Below, piece after piece: positions 25,326-33,707 of a DNA stretch of 64,000 bases (within the stretch, counting starts at the first letter, position 1; the number at the start of each line of letters is the position of its first letter). Below the pieces are notes generated by a model, which saw only the letters and a list, made by a program, of their open reading frames with translations, was not told where the DNA came from and did no database searches. Source of the stretch: Alphaproteobacteria bacterium (GTDB lineage Bacteria > Pseudomonadota > Alphaproteobacteria > WRAU01 > Hepatincolaceae); the NCBI GenBank assembly GCA_009780035.1, contig WRAU01000002.1, positions 62,001 to 126,000 of the forward strand. Reading direction: 5' to 3'. Both the position numbers and the translations under genes were made by a program.

Positions 25326-26366
25326 ATGTTAGTTTCTTTAAGACAATTAATGGATCATGCCGCTGAAAATGGCTATGGGCATCCTGCATTTAATATTTCA
25401 AATATAGAACAGGCTCATGCGGTGTTTAAAGCTGCCAGAAAAACAGGATCTCCTGTAATAATTCAATTCAGCAGAAGTGCTAGAAAATACGCTACAGATA
25501 ATATTATCGCAAAATTAATTATTGCTTTAGAAAAAGAATATCGTGAAATTCCTTTTGCCGTGCATCAAGATCATGGTAATTCTTTTGCTACTTGTCTTAC
25601 TGCTATGCAAAATGGCTTTAGTTCAGTTATGATTGACGGCTCTCTTGAGTCTGATGGTAAAACAGTTGCTTCTTTTGAATATAATGCTGCACTTTCTAAA
25701 AAAGTTGTAGAAGCAGCGCATGCTATGGGAGTATCTGTAGAGGGTGAACTTGGTGTATTAGGCTCACTAGAAACTGGTAAGGGCGATAAAGAAGACGGTC
25801 ATGGTGCAGAAGGTGTATTATCTCGTGAACAACTATTAACCGATCCCGCACAGGCAGCTGAGTTTGTTAAATTAACAGGTGTAGATTCTTTGGCTGTTGC
25901 TATTGGAACATCTCATGGCGCTTACAAATTTAGCAAAAAACCTACAGGCGATGTTTTAGCTATTGGCAGAATTGCTGAAATTTCTAAAGCTACCGGAGGC
26001 ACTCACTTAGTTATGCACGGTTCTTCTAGCGTGCCGCAAAAATTCCAAGACATGATTAACGAATTCGGCGGAAAAATCCCGCAAACCTTTGGTGTCCCTG
26101 TGGAAGAAATTCAAATAGGCATTAAAAACGGCGTTAGAAAAGTAAATATTGATACCGATTTAAGAATGGCTTTTACGGCAGCAATTAGAAAAGAATTTGC
26201 GACTAACCCAGCTGAATTTGACCCAAGAAAATATCTTGGCGAAGGCATGAAAGCCATGCAAGAATTATGTGAAGAAAGATATGAAAAATTCTTTGCTGCA
26301 GATAAAATTTCTAACTTTAAAGGCAAATCCTTAGCTGAAATGCAAGATTATTATTCTAAAAAATAA
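25326..26366 (+). CDS. fba: Class II fructose-bisphosphate aldolase
   Basis: This is the zinc-dependent aldolase of glycolysis and gluconeogenesis. The zinc-binding block AVHQDHGNSF is near residues 78-87, followed by SVMIDGSLE and then VEGELGVLG near 139-147. HLVMHGSSSVP near 227-237 carries another metal-binding histidine. The length of 346 is typical. It has its own strong promoter and a clean terminator, so it is monocistronic. With glk and the two PTS systems it belongs to the sugar catabolic genes of this window. Confidence 0.96.
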   Translation: MLVSLRQLMDHAAENGYGHPAFNISNIEQAHAVFKAARKTGSPVIIQFSRSARKYATDNIIAKLIIALEKEYREIPFAVHQDHGNSFATCLTAMQNGFSSVMIDGSLESDGKTVASFEYNAALSKKVVEAAHAMGVSVEGELGVLGSLETGKGDKEDGHGAEGVLSREQLLTDPAQAAEFVKLTGVDSLAVAIGTSHGAYKFSKKPTGDVLAIGRIAEISKATGGTHLVMHGSSSVPQKFQDMINEFGGKIPQTFGVPVEEIQIGIKNGVRKVNIDTDLRMAFTAAIRKEFATNPAEFDPRKYLGEGMKAMQELCEERYEKFFAADKISNFKGKSLAEMQDYYSKK

Positions 26367-26384
26367 GCCTTTTTATGATGCAAC

Positions 26385-26411
26385 AAAAAGCCCTCTCACG
26401 AGGGCTTTTTT
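26385..26411 (+). terminator. Intrinsic terminator of fba
   Basis: AAAAAGCCCTC and GAGGGCTTTTT form a strong stem around a TCAC loop, ending in a T-run. It starts 19 bases after the stop. Confidence 0.95.
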
Positions 26412-26539
26412 ATAGATGAAATTCAATGAAATAAAAAACCCATAAATTAATAATGAATCATATTCATATGAAAAATGAGTTTTAGAAAATACTTTAGCTT
26501 CTTATGGCAAATGCTAATCTGCCTATTATGGAATATATG

Positions 26540-27499
26540 TTATACAACCTTCACAACATGCTGCGCCAAGCCTAGCATGGCTGGGTTTTCTTTTTGAATT
26601 AAGTAGATGGGAGTTTTTTGCAGAATGGCTTTGACGGTATCTAGTTTCCTATCTAAGAATCGCTCCACTAAAATTGCCTCTCTTTCAGCAGTTAGGGTTT
26701 GCGGAATTATGCCGCCAGTTAGGTAAATTCCCCCGAATGGCAGGTAAGACAGGGCGATATTGCCAATTAATGTGCCGAGAATTCCATAAAATACCTCTAT
26801 AGTTTTGCCAGCTAAAGCGTCATTGAGAGAGTTTTTAGATATATCAAATGGGGCAGAAAAATTCTTGTTTAATCCTTTGATTTCTGCAAGAGCATTATAT
26901 ATCCGTAAAATTCCGCCGCCGGAAACAAATAATTCCCCATAGGGCTCACTCACATCATAATTTTTTTTAATCCACTGGAATAGTTCATTTTCTAATGGCG
27001 AGCAGCTGCCGATAACGCTATGCCCGATTTCAGTCGGCAGAATATGCCATTTACCATTGTTATTATGCAACAAAGCGTTGCCGAATCCGGTGCCGGGTCC
27101 TGAAATAGTGCGGCAGGTTTCCCACTTAGAAAAACTAACATTTTCACCATGAATAGTTTTTATGTCAGCATCGATCAAATGTTCTACTGCTAAGGCCTGT
27201 GCTTCAAAATCATTAATTATTTTTAAGGAATCCAGCCCTAACTCATTACTTAATTGTGAAATTGAAAATTCCCAATTATGATTAGTCATAACAATATGGT
27301 CGCCCATAATAGCAGCAGCTACAGCAATAAGGGCATGAGAGGGATTAATTTTTACCTCAAAGATGTATTCTTGCAAAACGCTTTTTAAACTAGGATAATC
27401 TGCGCACTTGTAATATTTAGGAAAAAGCATTTCTGCATTTTTATTAACTAGGCTTAAGCGGATATTAGTTCCGCCAATATCGGCAATTAAAGCATACAT
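26540..27499 (-). CDS. glk: Glucokinase
   Basis: This enzyme phosphorylates glucose with ATP. The protein opens ALIADIGGTNIRLSLV, the ATP-binding phosphate-1 motif. ISGPGTGFGNALL near residues 113-125 and GEIGHS-like TEIGHSVIG near 139-147 follow, and the C-terminus has YLTGGIIPQ. The length of 319 is normal for the bacterial Glk family. It is read leftward from a divergent gap shared with the outer-membrane transporter gene, and its 3' side faces fba. Confidence 0.94.
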   Translation of the reverse strand: MYALIADIGGTNIRLSLVNKNAEMLFPKYYKCADYPSLKSVLQEYIFEVKINPSHALIAVAAAIMGDHIVMTNHNWEFSISQLSNELGLDSLKIINDFEAQALAVEHLIDADIKTIHGENVSFSKWETCRTISGPGTGFGNALLHNNNGKWHILPTEIGHSVIGSCSPLENELFQWIKKNYDVSEPYGELFVSGGGILRIYNALAEIKGLNKNFSAPFDISKNSLNDALAGKTIEVFYGILGTLIGNIALSYLPFGGIYLTGGIIPQTLTAEREAILVERFLDRKLDTVKAILQKTPIYLIQKENPAMLGLAQHVVKVV

Positions 27500-27626
27500 A
27501 AGATAACCCTGTATTGTTATTTAGCAGTATTATATCTTAATATTTAAATTATCTCAACAAATTTTTGTAGCAAAGTGGCAATAATATGTTATAATAATAT
27601 CGTATAATTATATTATTGTTAATTTT

Positions 27627-29342
27627 ATGAAATTTGTAATAACGCTAAATATCCTAATGATTTTGCTATCTTTTAGCCTTAAAGCTGATGATGAGATTAT
27701 TAATGATATTAATATCCGCCAGCAAACAGATCAAAATATTTCCCGCCAGCAAAGAAACCTTCAGCAAACTACGCCATTTACAGGCGGGGCAAAAATTAAC
27801 ATTGAAAACACAAGGCAGCTGCAGATAAATGAAGAAGATATGGGGCGCTGTTTTACTTTCCATAATATTTCAGTAAGCGGCAATACAATTATTTCCACAA
27901 AAATAATTAAAACAATTACCGATAAATACTTAAATAAATGTATTGCCATTAGTATAGCGCAGGAGTATCTGCTTGAGGAAATTATAAACTTATATCAAAA
28001 GCAGGGTTATATTTTGGCAGTTCCTTATCTGCCAGAACAAAATCTCCAAACAGGAGTCTTAAAAATTATTATTGCTGAAGGGATTCTTGAAGATATTGAA
28101 TTTGATAGCGAAATTTTACCAAAACGCGTTGTCGGTATGGCTTTTTTTGGTATGCGCGGTCAGCCCATTAATATGCGGCGCTTAGAGCAAGCCTTAGAAA
28201 ACATTAATAAATTCGGTGCCGTTAGTGTAAATATGGATTTAAAGCCGGGCAATGCTGTTGGCGAAACTATTTTAGTATTGCGGTCATCACCGCTGCAGCA
28301 GTTTCATGCCGGCTTAAGATACGATAATGATTATAACAGTATTGCTTATAACAGTTTTCCAAATACAGATAATCATAAGCTGTCTGCCAATATGTCTTAC
28401 GCCCATTTGTTAGGAAATGATAGCTTATCGCTGAATGCTAACACTACTATTACAACAGCCAATGGCAATAATCAACAGGGAAGTTTTGGTGCTTCCTATG
28501 CTGCTCCTTTGGGTATTTGGGATTTTATTTATAATATCAACTACGACATAAGCCGTAATGTTAATAAAATGATGTTTGATACTTATGTTATTAGAACTGC
28601 TTCAATTACTGCATCTATGGATATAAAGCGGACTCTGGCGAGAGGGCAGCAATACATTTTGAAATCTTTAATCAGACCGAACTATTATACAACCGATACT
28701 TATTTAGACGGCATAAAAACAGCTGCCGGCTATGAGTTATATTTTTTAGATTTGGGGGTTGAGTATCAATATTTTTCCCAATATTTTATGCTGTATTCTA
28801 ATTTAACTTATACTCGCGGACAGCCTTTGTTTGGGCTGCCAACACAAGGAAGCAGAGACAATCAATATTTTATGATTCCGCAAAATAAATTTGATGCCGC
28901 AAAATTAACAACAAATCTTACTGTGCCAATTGTGAATAGAGTTTCGTTCATTAATAGGTTTTCTTCGCAATATTCCTCAGATATTTTATACACAATTAAC
29001 GATTTTGTAGTGGTATCATCAAATGGAGTTCGCGGCTATGAGGGAGTTTATGCTAATTATAACAGCGGATTCACGGCTCAAAATGAAATTAATGTAGATT
29101 TATTTCGTTTTGAAAATACCTATATCAGCGGCATATCTACGGCATACGGCTTTGATTCAGGTGCTGCCATAGACGGATATAACGGTAAAATTACTCATGA
29201 TAAGGTTTTAATGGGGTGGGCAGCTGAGCTGCGGACTAGCGGCAAGGTAGAGGCAGTAGTATCTTATGCCCGTCCGCTTAACCATATTTATATTCCTAAA
29301 AATCATGAGGTTGTAAAATTTAATATCAGTATTAATTTATAG
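27627..29342 (+). CDS. Two-partner secretion outer-membrane transporter (ShlB/FhaC family)
   Basis: This is an outer-membrane TpsB barrel that exports a large partner protein. A signal peptide (about residues 1-20) is followed by a Gln/Asn-rich stretch. POTRA-type domains start around FHNISVSGNTI (about 78) and YQKQGYILAVPYLPEQ, and a 16-strand-like barrel follows. The barrel carries the lid-loop VRGYEGVYA near residue 468, the hallmark VRGY. The length of 571 is normal. No large TpsA exoprotein gene is in the window; the next gene is a small repeat protein 8 bases away, which is unusual. Confidence 0.92.
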   Translation: MKFVITLNILMILLSFSLKADDEIINDINIRQQTDQNISRQQRNLQQTTPFTGGAKINIENTRQLQINEEDMGRCFTFHNISVSGNTIISTKIIKTITDKYLNKCIAISIAQEYLLEEIINLYQKQGYILAVPYLPEQNLQTGVLKIIIAEGILEDIEFDSEILPKRVVGMAFFGMRGQPINMRRLEQALENINKFGAVSVNMDLKPGNAVGETILVLRSSPLQQFHAGLRYDNDYNSIAYNSFPNTDNHKLSANMSYAHLLGNDSLSLNANTTITTANGNNQQGSFGASYAAPLGIWDFIYNINYDISRNVNKMMFDTYVIRTASITASMDIKRTLARGQQYILKSLIRPNYYTTDTYLDGIKTAAGYELYFLDLGVEYQYFSQYFMLYSNLTYTRGQPLFGLPTQGSRDNQYFMIPQNKFDAAKLTTNLTVPIVNRVSFINRFSSQYSSDILYTINDFVVVSSNGVRGYEGVYANYNSGFTAQNEINVDLFRFENTYISGISTAYGFDSGAAIDGYNGKITHDKVLMGWAAELRTSGKVEAVVSYARPLNHIYIPKNHEVVKFNISINL

Positions 29343-29350
29343 CAGGAAAA

Positions 29351-29929
29351 ATGAAAAAATTAGCTTTATTATTGCTTATTATAATAGCAGCAGGTATTTA
29401 TTACTTTTGGCAGAAAGAAGAAGTCATAAAAAATGTAGAAGATGTTTTACCGCCTAAGGTTATAAAAAATGCGCCAAAACCGAAACAGCAGCCTAAAATA
29501 ATTACAGAGAAACCAGCATGGCAAATAGATTGCGAAAAAAATAGCCCAAAGAATGAGCTGTATTTTTGTTTTGCTAAAAGCGGTCAGTGGCAAACTAATG
29601 ATATTAGAATATTAAAACAAACCAATAATAAAGGCTTTTCAGTAGCACATTATTTAGCGCAATATAATCCTAATTGGCACAGTGATAATATTTCAGTGTT
29701 AAAAATGGCTAATAATAGCTTAAGTGTAGCGCATGTGCTGGCAGAATATAATCCTACTTGGACTACATCTGATGCAGAGATTCTATCCTTAAAAAATAAT
29801 ACCGATGAGAGCGTTGCCCATTTTTTAGTAATTGCCAACAAAATAGAGGATATAAAAGGAGATGAGATATTAAATCTTACTACAAGCTATGGCGTAAGTG
29901 TGGGAGACTTATTAAAAAAAAGAAAATGA
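29351..29929 (+). CDS. Anchored repeat protein with SVAH motifs, downstream of the TpsB gene
   Basis: A 192-residue protein with one N-terminal membrane segment (about 3-20), a proline- and lysine-rich linker, then about four repeats of roughly 29 residues. The repeated core reads S-V-A-H-x-L-A-x-Y-N-P-x-W; SVAH occurs at residues 97, 125 and 154, and a weaker copy (SVGDLL) is at 183. The pattern is somewhat ankyrin-like. Two cysteines (61 and 73) precede the repeats. It lies 8 bases after the TpsB stop, so the two are probably co-translated. Its function is unknown; a periplasmic helper or a short secreted partner can be imagined. Confidence 0.75.
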   Translation: MKKLALLLLIIIAAGIYYFWQKEEVIKNVEDVLPPKVIKNAPKPKQQPKIITEKPAWQIDCEKNSPKNELYFCFAKSGQWQTNDIRILKQTNNKGFSVAHYLAQYNPNWHSDNISVLKMANNSLSVAHVLAEYNPTWTTSDAEILSLKNNTDESVAHFLVIANKIEDIKGDEILNLTTSYGVSVGDLLKKRK

Positions 29930-29987
29930 AATATCTTGCATAAGCATAATAATAATACTAAATAAGTGTAAAATACCAATATAACTT

Positions 29988-30034
29988 CGTCATACCGGAG
30001 CAAGCTCTGTCGTAGTAGCACGGCATGACAATGG
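29988..30034 (+). repeat. REP-like element upstream of the Hsp20 gene
   Basis: CGTCATACCGG (29988-29998) and CGGCATGACAATGGG (about 30021-30035) are inverted relative to each other, with GAGCAAGCTC inside as a further perfect palindrome. Confidence 0.6.
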
Positions 30035-30066
30035 GTTGTTTTTTAATAATAATGGAGGAATAAATT

Positions 30067-30471
30067 ATGAAAAATTCTTTAACGCCATTTTCAAGATTAG
30101 ATAATTTAATTGACGAATTTTTTAATGACCGCATGTCTTTTTTTGATAGAGGTTTTCAAAGGGCAGGGTATTATAATATTGTTAGAAAAAATGATGAGAT
30201 TTATCAAATAGTGTTAAATGTAGCAGGCTTTAAAAAAGAGGATATTGAAATTATTTTTGAAGGCGATATGCTAACTATTCGCGGCAGCGTCCGTCAAGAA
30301 CAGAATCAAGATAGATATATTTATCAAGGATTCTCATCTACTTTTCATAATTCTTTTAGTATTGGCGAGAATGCTGAAATTTTAGATGCTACTGTTCAAG
30401 ACGGCATGCTGATTATTGATATTTTTGACAAAAAACAAATAACGCATGCAACAAGAATTGCAATTAAATAA
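30067..30471 (+). CDS. Small heat shock protein, Hsp20 family
   Basis: This ATP-independent chaperone is 134 residues. The start resembles IbpA (TPFSRLDNLIDEFF). The alpha-crystallin domain spans about residues 38-125, with NVAGFKKEDIEIIFEGDMLTIRG near 55-77. The C-terminal tail has an I-x-I type motif (IAI). A GGAGG site lies just before the start. I saw no clear heat-shock promoter or ROSE-type thermometer in the short region after the REP-like element. Confidence 0.92.
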   Translation: MKNSLTPFSRLDNLIDEFFNDRMSFFDRGFQRAGYYNIVRKNDEIYQIVLNVAGFKKEDIEIIFEGDMLTIRGSVRQEQNQDRYIYQGFSSTFHNSFSIGENAEILDATVQDGMLIIDIFDKKQITHATRIAIK

Positions 30472-30477
30472 ACTAAT

Positions 30478-30542
30478 TTTTGCTGCTGCAAAGCTATATT
30501 ATTATACACAGCGCAGCTTTACTGCTAATATTAAAAGCAAAA
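30478..30542 (+). repeat. Nested inverted repeats between convergent genes
   Basis: TTTTGCT/AGCAAAA (30478-30484 and 30536-30542) enclose AAAGCT/AGCTTT (30490-30495 and 30515-30520). It lies between the ends of the Hsp20 and pirin genes. The position suits transcription termination but there is no clear T-run. Confidence 0.4.
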
Positions 30543-30556
30543 TTATAAAGAATTTG

Positions 30557-31255
30557 CTAAGCCTTTTTCATTTCTATTACAAGAAAATGCGAATCCTCAA
30601 GGGCTTTAATTTTTAGTGATTCTTCTACGCTTGTTAGTCCGTCTCTTGGGTCAAGAATTGTGCCGTTAATATTGCTGCTTCCTTCAGCCTGCACTAAATA
30701 GCACTGTCTATTCTTAGATATTTCAAGAGAAAGTTCTTTGTTTTTTTCTAACTCAGCTACATAAATATTAACATCTTGATGGATTTTTATAGGAGCATTG
30801 TCTTTTACATTGGATACAGCATGAAAAAATTTATTTTTACGGTTGTTTTTATCATAATCAAAATCTCCATAATTAGGAATAAGCTCTTGCTTATCGGGAA
30901 GTATCCAAATTTGTAAAAGCCTTGTAATTTTATCATGATTATTATATTCAGAATGTAGAACACCTGTGCCTGCACTCATATATTGAAAACTTCCGCGGCT
31001 AATAGTTCTTTCATTTCCCATGCTGTCTTTATGAGATAATTCTCCATCAAGCACATAAGAAACAATTTCCATATTTTTATGAGGATGGGTATCAAAACCA
31101 CTATTAGGCTCAATTATATCGTCGTTAATAACCCGAAGCACCCCAAAATTCATATTATCTCTATTAAAGTATTCGGCAAAAGAAAAATGAAATTTTGATT
31201 TTAACCAACCAAGATCAGAAGAGCCCATATTATAAACAGGATACTTTGTTATCAT
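30557..31255 (-). CDS. Pirin-family bicupin protein
   Basis: This 232-residue protein matches the YhhW/pirin type. The N-terminal cupin metal site is visible as DTHPHKNMEIVSYVLDGELSH (about residues 56-76), and then GVLHSEYN near 99-106 gives the next histidine and the glutamate. Some members are quercetin 2,3-dioxygenases, others are regulatory; the true substrate here is unknown. It stands alone on the minus strand. Confidence 0.92.
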   Translation of the reverse strand: MITKYPVYNMGSSDLGWLKSKFHFSFAEYFNRDNMNFGVLRVINDDIIEPNSGFDTHPHKNMEIVSYVLDGELSHKDSMGNERTISRGSFQYMSAGTGVLHSEYNNHDKITRLLQIWILPDKQELIPNYGDFDYDKNNRKNKFFHAVSNVKDNAPIKIHQDVNIYVAELEKNKELSLEISKNRQCYLVQAEGSSNINGTILDPRDGLTSVEESLKIKALEDSHFLVIEMKKA

Positions 31256-31310
31256 TATTTTACTCCTTATATTTTATAACTACCTATAGACTGCAGTTGA
31301 AGAGTTTTCT

Positions 31311-31937
31311 TTATTCTGGAGGCGGAATAATAATTTCGCCAATAGCTTGATTAGCAGGTAAATTGCTAGAAGAATCAGCAGAAGCAGTCTCTTGTGCTGG
31401 TGCAGGCGCTGGCGCAGATTCTAATGGGGCAGCGGCAGCGTCTCCTAAAGCAGGTAAAGAAGCTGACGGGGTTAAAGGGGTTGGAACAATTACTGGAGCA
31501 ACGGGAATTGGAGCTTGATTCCCTAAGTTTGCAAGAACCTCTCTGCTGGCATTCCAACAGCTTAAGGAATCACTTTTAAGAAAAACATCGTTTGAGCTTT
31601 CCTGCATGCCAACCAAAATTAGTTTTAATTCATTAGGGTAAAAGTAAAACATTACATAAGGAAAATCTCTGTCAGAATATACGAATAATCCTCCGCCTTC
31701 AGATGCAAATACAGTAACGAACTGTTCGCCGTTAACTATAAGGCTTTGATCAGTAATATCAAAAACAAACTTTGAACGGGATTTAATATCTAGTATTTGC
31801 TGGTAATTTGGTGAAAACTTATTAACATCTGCGGTTAACATGGTATCAAAACTACATATATACTCGGTGGCATATGAATTATTAATATTAACCATAAAGA
31901 AGACAGTAATAATTAAAGCTACCGACAGATATTTCAT
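31311..31937 (-). CDS. Secreted hypothetical protein with Pro/Ala-rich tail
   Basis: The 208-residue product has a signal peptide (cleavage probably after SYA, about residue 23). A beta-rich folded region follows, at about 25-135, with two cysteines (EYICSF and LSCWNA) that could pair. The tail (about 140-208) is low in complexity and rich in proline and alanine, as in wall- or membrane-spanning linkers. No family recognised. It lies upstream of the divergent tatA gene. Confidence 0.6.
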   Translation of the reverse strand: MKYLSVALIITVFFMVNINNSYATEYICSFDTMLTADVNKFSPNYQQILDIKSRSKFVFDITDQSLIVNGEQFVTVFASEGGGLFVYSDRDFPYVMFYFYPNELKLILVGMQESSNDVFLKSDSLSCWNASREVLANLGNQAPIPVAPVIVPTPLTPSASLPALGDAAAAPLESAPAPAPAQETASADSSSNLPANQAIGEIIIPPPE

Positions 31938-32023
31938 AAGAGAATATTCTCAATATTTTAGTATATTTATAACATAAATAATATTATAATAATCCATATT
32001 AAAGAATAACGCAAGAGGAAAAT

Positions 32024-32203
32024 ATGGGTAATATAGGATTTCTACAAATATTAATTATTTTAATAATAGTAATAATATTATTTGGCGGCAGGGGAAAAAT
32101 ATCCAGCATTCTATCTGATATTGGACGCGGCTTAAAAAATTTTAGAAACGAAATTTCCGATGAAGAAAACTCTAAAAATAAAGACAATAAAGATAATTCT
32201 TAG
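32024..32203 (+). CDS. tatA: Sec-independent translocase subunit TatA
   Basis: A 59-residue protein. ATG 32024 is preceded by AAGAGGAAA. The protein starts MGNIGFLQILIILIIVIILFG, a single membrane segment, then the hinge FGGRGKISSILSDIGRGLKNFR, an amphipathic helix, and a charged tail. The F-G hinge and the G-R-G-L-K-N-F stretch are diagnostic of TatA/TatB. Tat exports folded cofactor-containing proteins. tatB and tatC are not adjacent. Confidence 0.9.
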   Translation: MGNIGFLQILIILIIVIILFGGRGKISSILSDIGRGLKNFRNEISDEENSKNKDNKDNS

Positions 32204-32211
32204 TTTAAAAC

Positions 32212-32266
32212 TGTTATGCTTCTACCTGCAGGGGCTGCATTAATGCCGTATCAAGCAGCATGACGA
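32212..32266 (+). repeat. REP-like element after tatA
   Basis: The segment contains GGGGCTGCATTAATGCC, GCCGTATCAAGCAGCATGACG and short palindromes (GCATTAATGC). It is GC-richer than its surroundings and shares the GCATGACG end with other REP-like sites. Confidence 0.45.
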
Positions 32267-32275
32267 AAGAGATTC

Positions 32276-33583
32276 TTAAAATGATTTTGGCTTAAGGTGG
32301 CAATCATATTTACTGCAAGGTTTATCAGCAAAATTAGAACAATAGCTGCAAAGATAGCGGTGATTTTTACTTTGCTCTAAGGTAATATCTTTTAAAACTC
32401 TTGAAAATGTTTCAGGACGCATATTTAAAAATTTTGCAATACTGGCTTTATCAAAATTTTCCTCTTTTTTAGCAAGATCATTTTCTATTAAAAAAAGAGC
32501 CAGTCTTTCTTTAGCTTCATGGCAGTTTAAGTTTTCAAAGTAGTTATTTTTTCTAATAATATAATTTTCTTGATACTTTAAGAAATCATCTAAAATTTGA
32601 ATATTCTTATGAAAAATATCCTTAAATATTTTTTCACTCATAATAAAAAACAATGTATCATTGCTAAGGGTATTAATGGCAACATCTTTAGTGAAGAATT
32701 TAGAAAAAAACACATCGCCTTGCTTGCATAAATCTATAATTCCTTCATTGCCTTTAATATTAATTTTAGATATTTTTATTCTGCCTTTCAAACAAAAATA
32801 GACAGTATTTTCTATAAAGGGAATCGTATCGCTTTTACTAAACTTAAGCAGCTTGCCCTTTTGAAATAAGTGGCAGACTTCTCTTTTGCTTAAATTGGCG
32901 AGTAAATCGTTAGCTTTAGAATATTCAATTAAATCTATAGCATTTTTTTCAATGGCAATATAGGAAGATAAATCATGCAGCATAGATTTTTCTAAATTAA
33001 TAAAGTTATCAATTAATTTAGAAAGAATCTGAAAACATTCTTTAATATGAATAAAATTAGTATTGATATTTTTATTAAGCAAAGAATCTCTGCCGTCAAT
33101 AAAATCAAAAATAAATTTTCCAAATTCACCATATCGGTTCATAATAGATACAATATAATCAACAGGGATTTCGTTATTTTTATTGGCAAAAAAACTAAGA
33201 GTTCCTCTCTTAAAACCCAGCTCTTCAATTAAATTAATTAAAGATATATACCTTTCAGTCTGCGTATCCATTTCGCTTTGCAAAGCGGCTATAACTTTAT
33301 TAATAAGGGGGTTAATAATTAAATTGGTGTATTCGCTGACTATAGCAATAGTTTCAAGATTGCTTTTTTCGTCAATATCTAATAAAATATCTAAGTAAGG
33401 ATTAATGTCTTCTTTGTAAGGGCTGCTTGCTGCAAACTGAATTATTTTATCTTTAGTTTGATTTTTTTCTAAAGAAAAATTTGTAATGCTCTCCATTGAG
33501 GAAAGACCTCTGATTTTTTGCACAAGATATACAAAATCTAAAATAGATCTAACTTTAAACATATCTTCTTTTGCGGAAGCCAT
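32276..33583 (-). CDS. CRP/FNR-family regulator with N-terminal NIT-like domain and C-terminal Cys cluster
   Basis: A 435-residue regulator, about twice the length of FNR, read away from narK. Residues about 12-210 are all helical; VQKIRGLSS (21-29), SEYTNLIINPLI (83-94) and LIEELGFKRGTLS (118-130) resemble the nitrate/nitrite-sensing NIT domain (PF08376). Residues about 225-335 look like a CRP-type sensor barrel, and 350-400 hold the winged helix (SIAKFLNMRPETFSRVLKDI). The last 25 residues carry C412, C415, C423 and C428 (C-x2-C-x7-C-x4-C). The N-terminal cysteine cluster of FNR is absent. Inferred role: nitrate and perhaps oxygen or redox control of narKGHJI and the Moco genes. The NIT call needs an HMM check. 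Confidence 0.75.
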   Translation of the reverse strand: MASAKEDMFKVRSILDFVYLVQKIRGLSSMESITNFSLEKNQTKDKIIQFAASSPYKEDINPYLDILLDIDEKSNLETIAIVSEYTNLIINPLINKVIAALQSEMDTQTERYISLINLIEELGFKRGTLSFFANKNNEIPVDYIVSIMNRYGEFGKFIFDFIDGRDSLLNKNINTNFIHIKECFQILSKLIDNFINLEKSMLHDLSSYIAIEKNAIDLIEYSKANDLLANLSKREVCHLFQKGKLLKFSKSDTIPFIENTVYFCLKGRIKISKINIKGNEGIIDLCKQGDVFFSKFFTKDVAINTLSNDTLFFIMSEKIFKDIFHKNIQILDDFLKYQENYIIRKNNYFENLNCHEAKERLALFLIENDLAKKEENFDKASIAKFLNMRPETFSRVLKDITLEQSKNHRYLCSYCSNFADKPCSKYDCHLKPKSF

Positions 33584-33630
33584 TTATATACTCCAAACAA
33601 ATACATCCATATGTAAGAATAAAATTATTT

Positions 33631-33644
33631 TTGATATAAGTCAA
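33631..33644 (+). promoter_or_regulatory. FNR-type box upstream of narK
   Basis: TTGATATAAGTCAA matches the TTGAT-N4-ATCAA consensus at all but one position. A TAGAAT -10 box lies at 33667-33672; a start near 33679 would put the box centre at about -41.5, the class II activator position. Confidence 0.85.
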
Positions 33645-33666
33645 TTTTTTTCATATTAAAAGCTAC

Positions 33667-33672
33667 TAGAAT
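33667..33672 (+). promoter_or_regulatory. -10 element of the narK promoter
   Basis: TAGAAT lies 22 bases after the FNR-type box. There is no good -35 hexamer, as expected for an activator-dependent promoter. Confidence 0.55.
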
Positions 33673-33707
33673 CTCTCTTAGAATGTATAAAAACAAGAAG
33701 GACAAAA

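Noticed and set aside
31375-31579. Overlapping Cys/Ser-rich and Leu/Gln-rich frames inside the 31311 gene
   Set aside because: They arise from the low-complexity Pro/Ala-coding region read in other frames.
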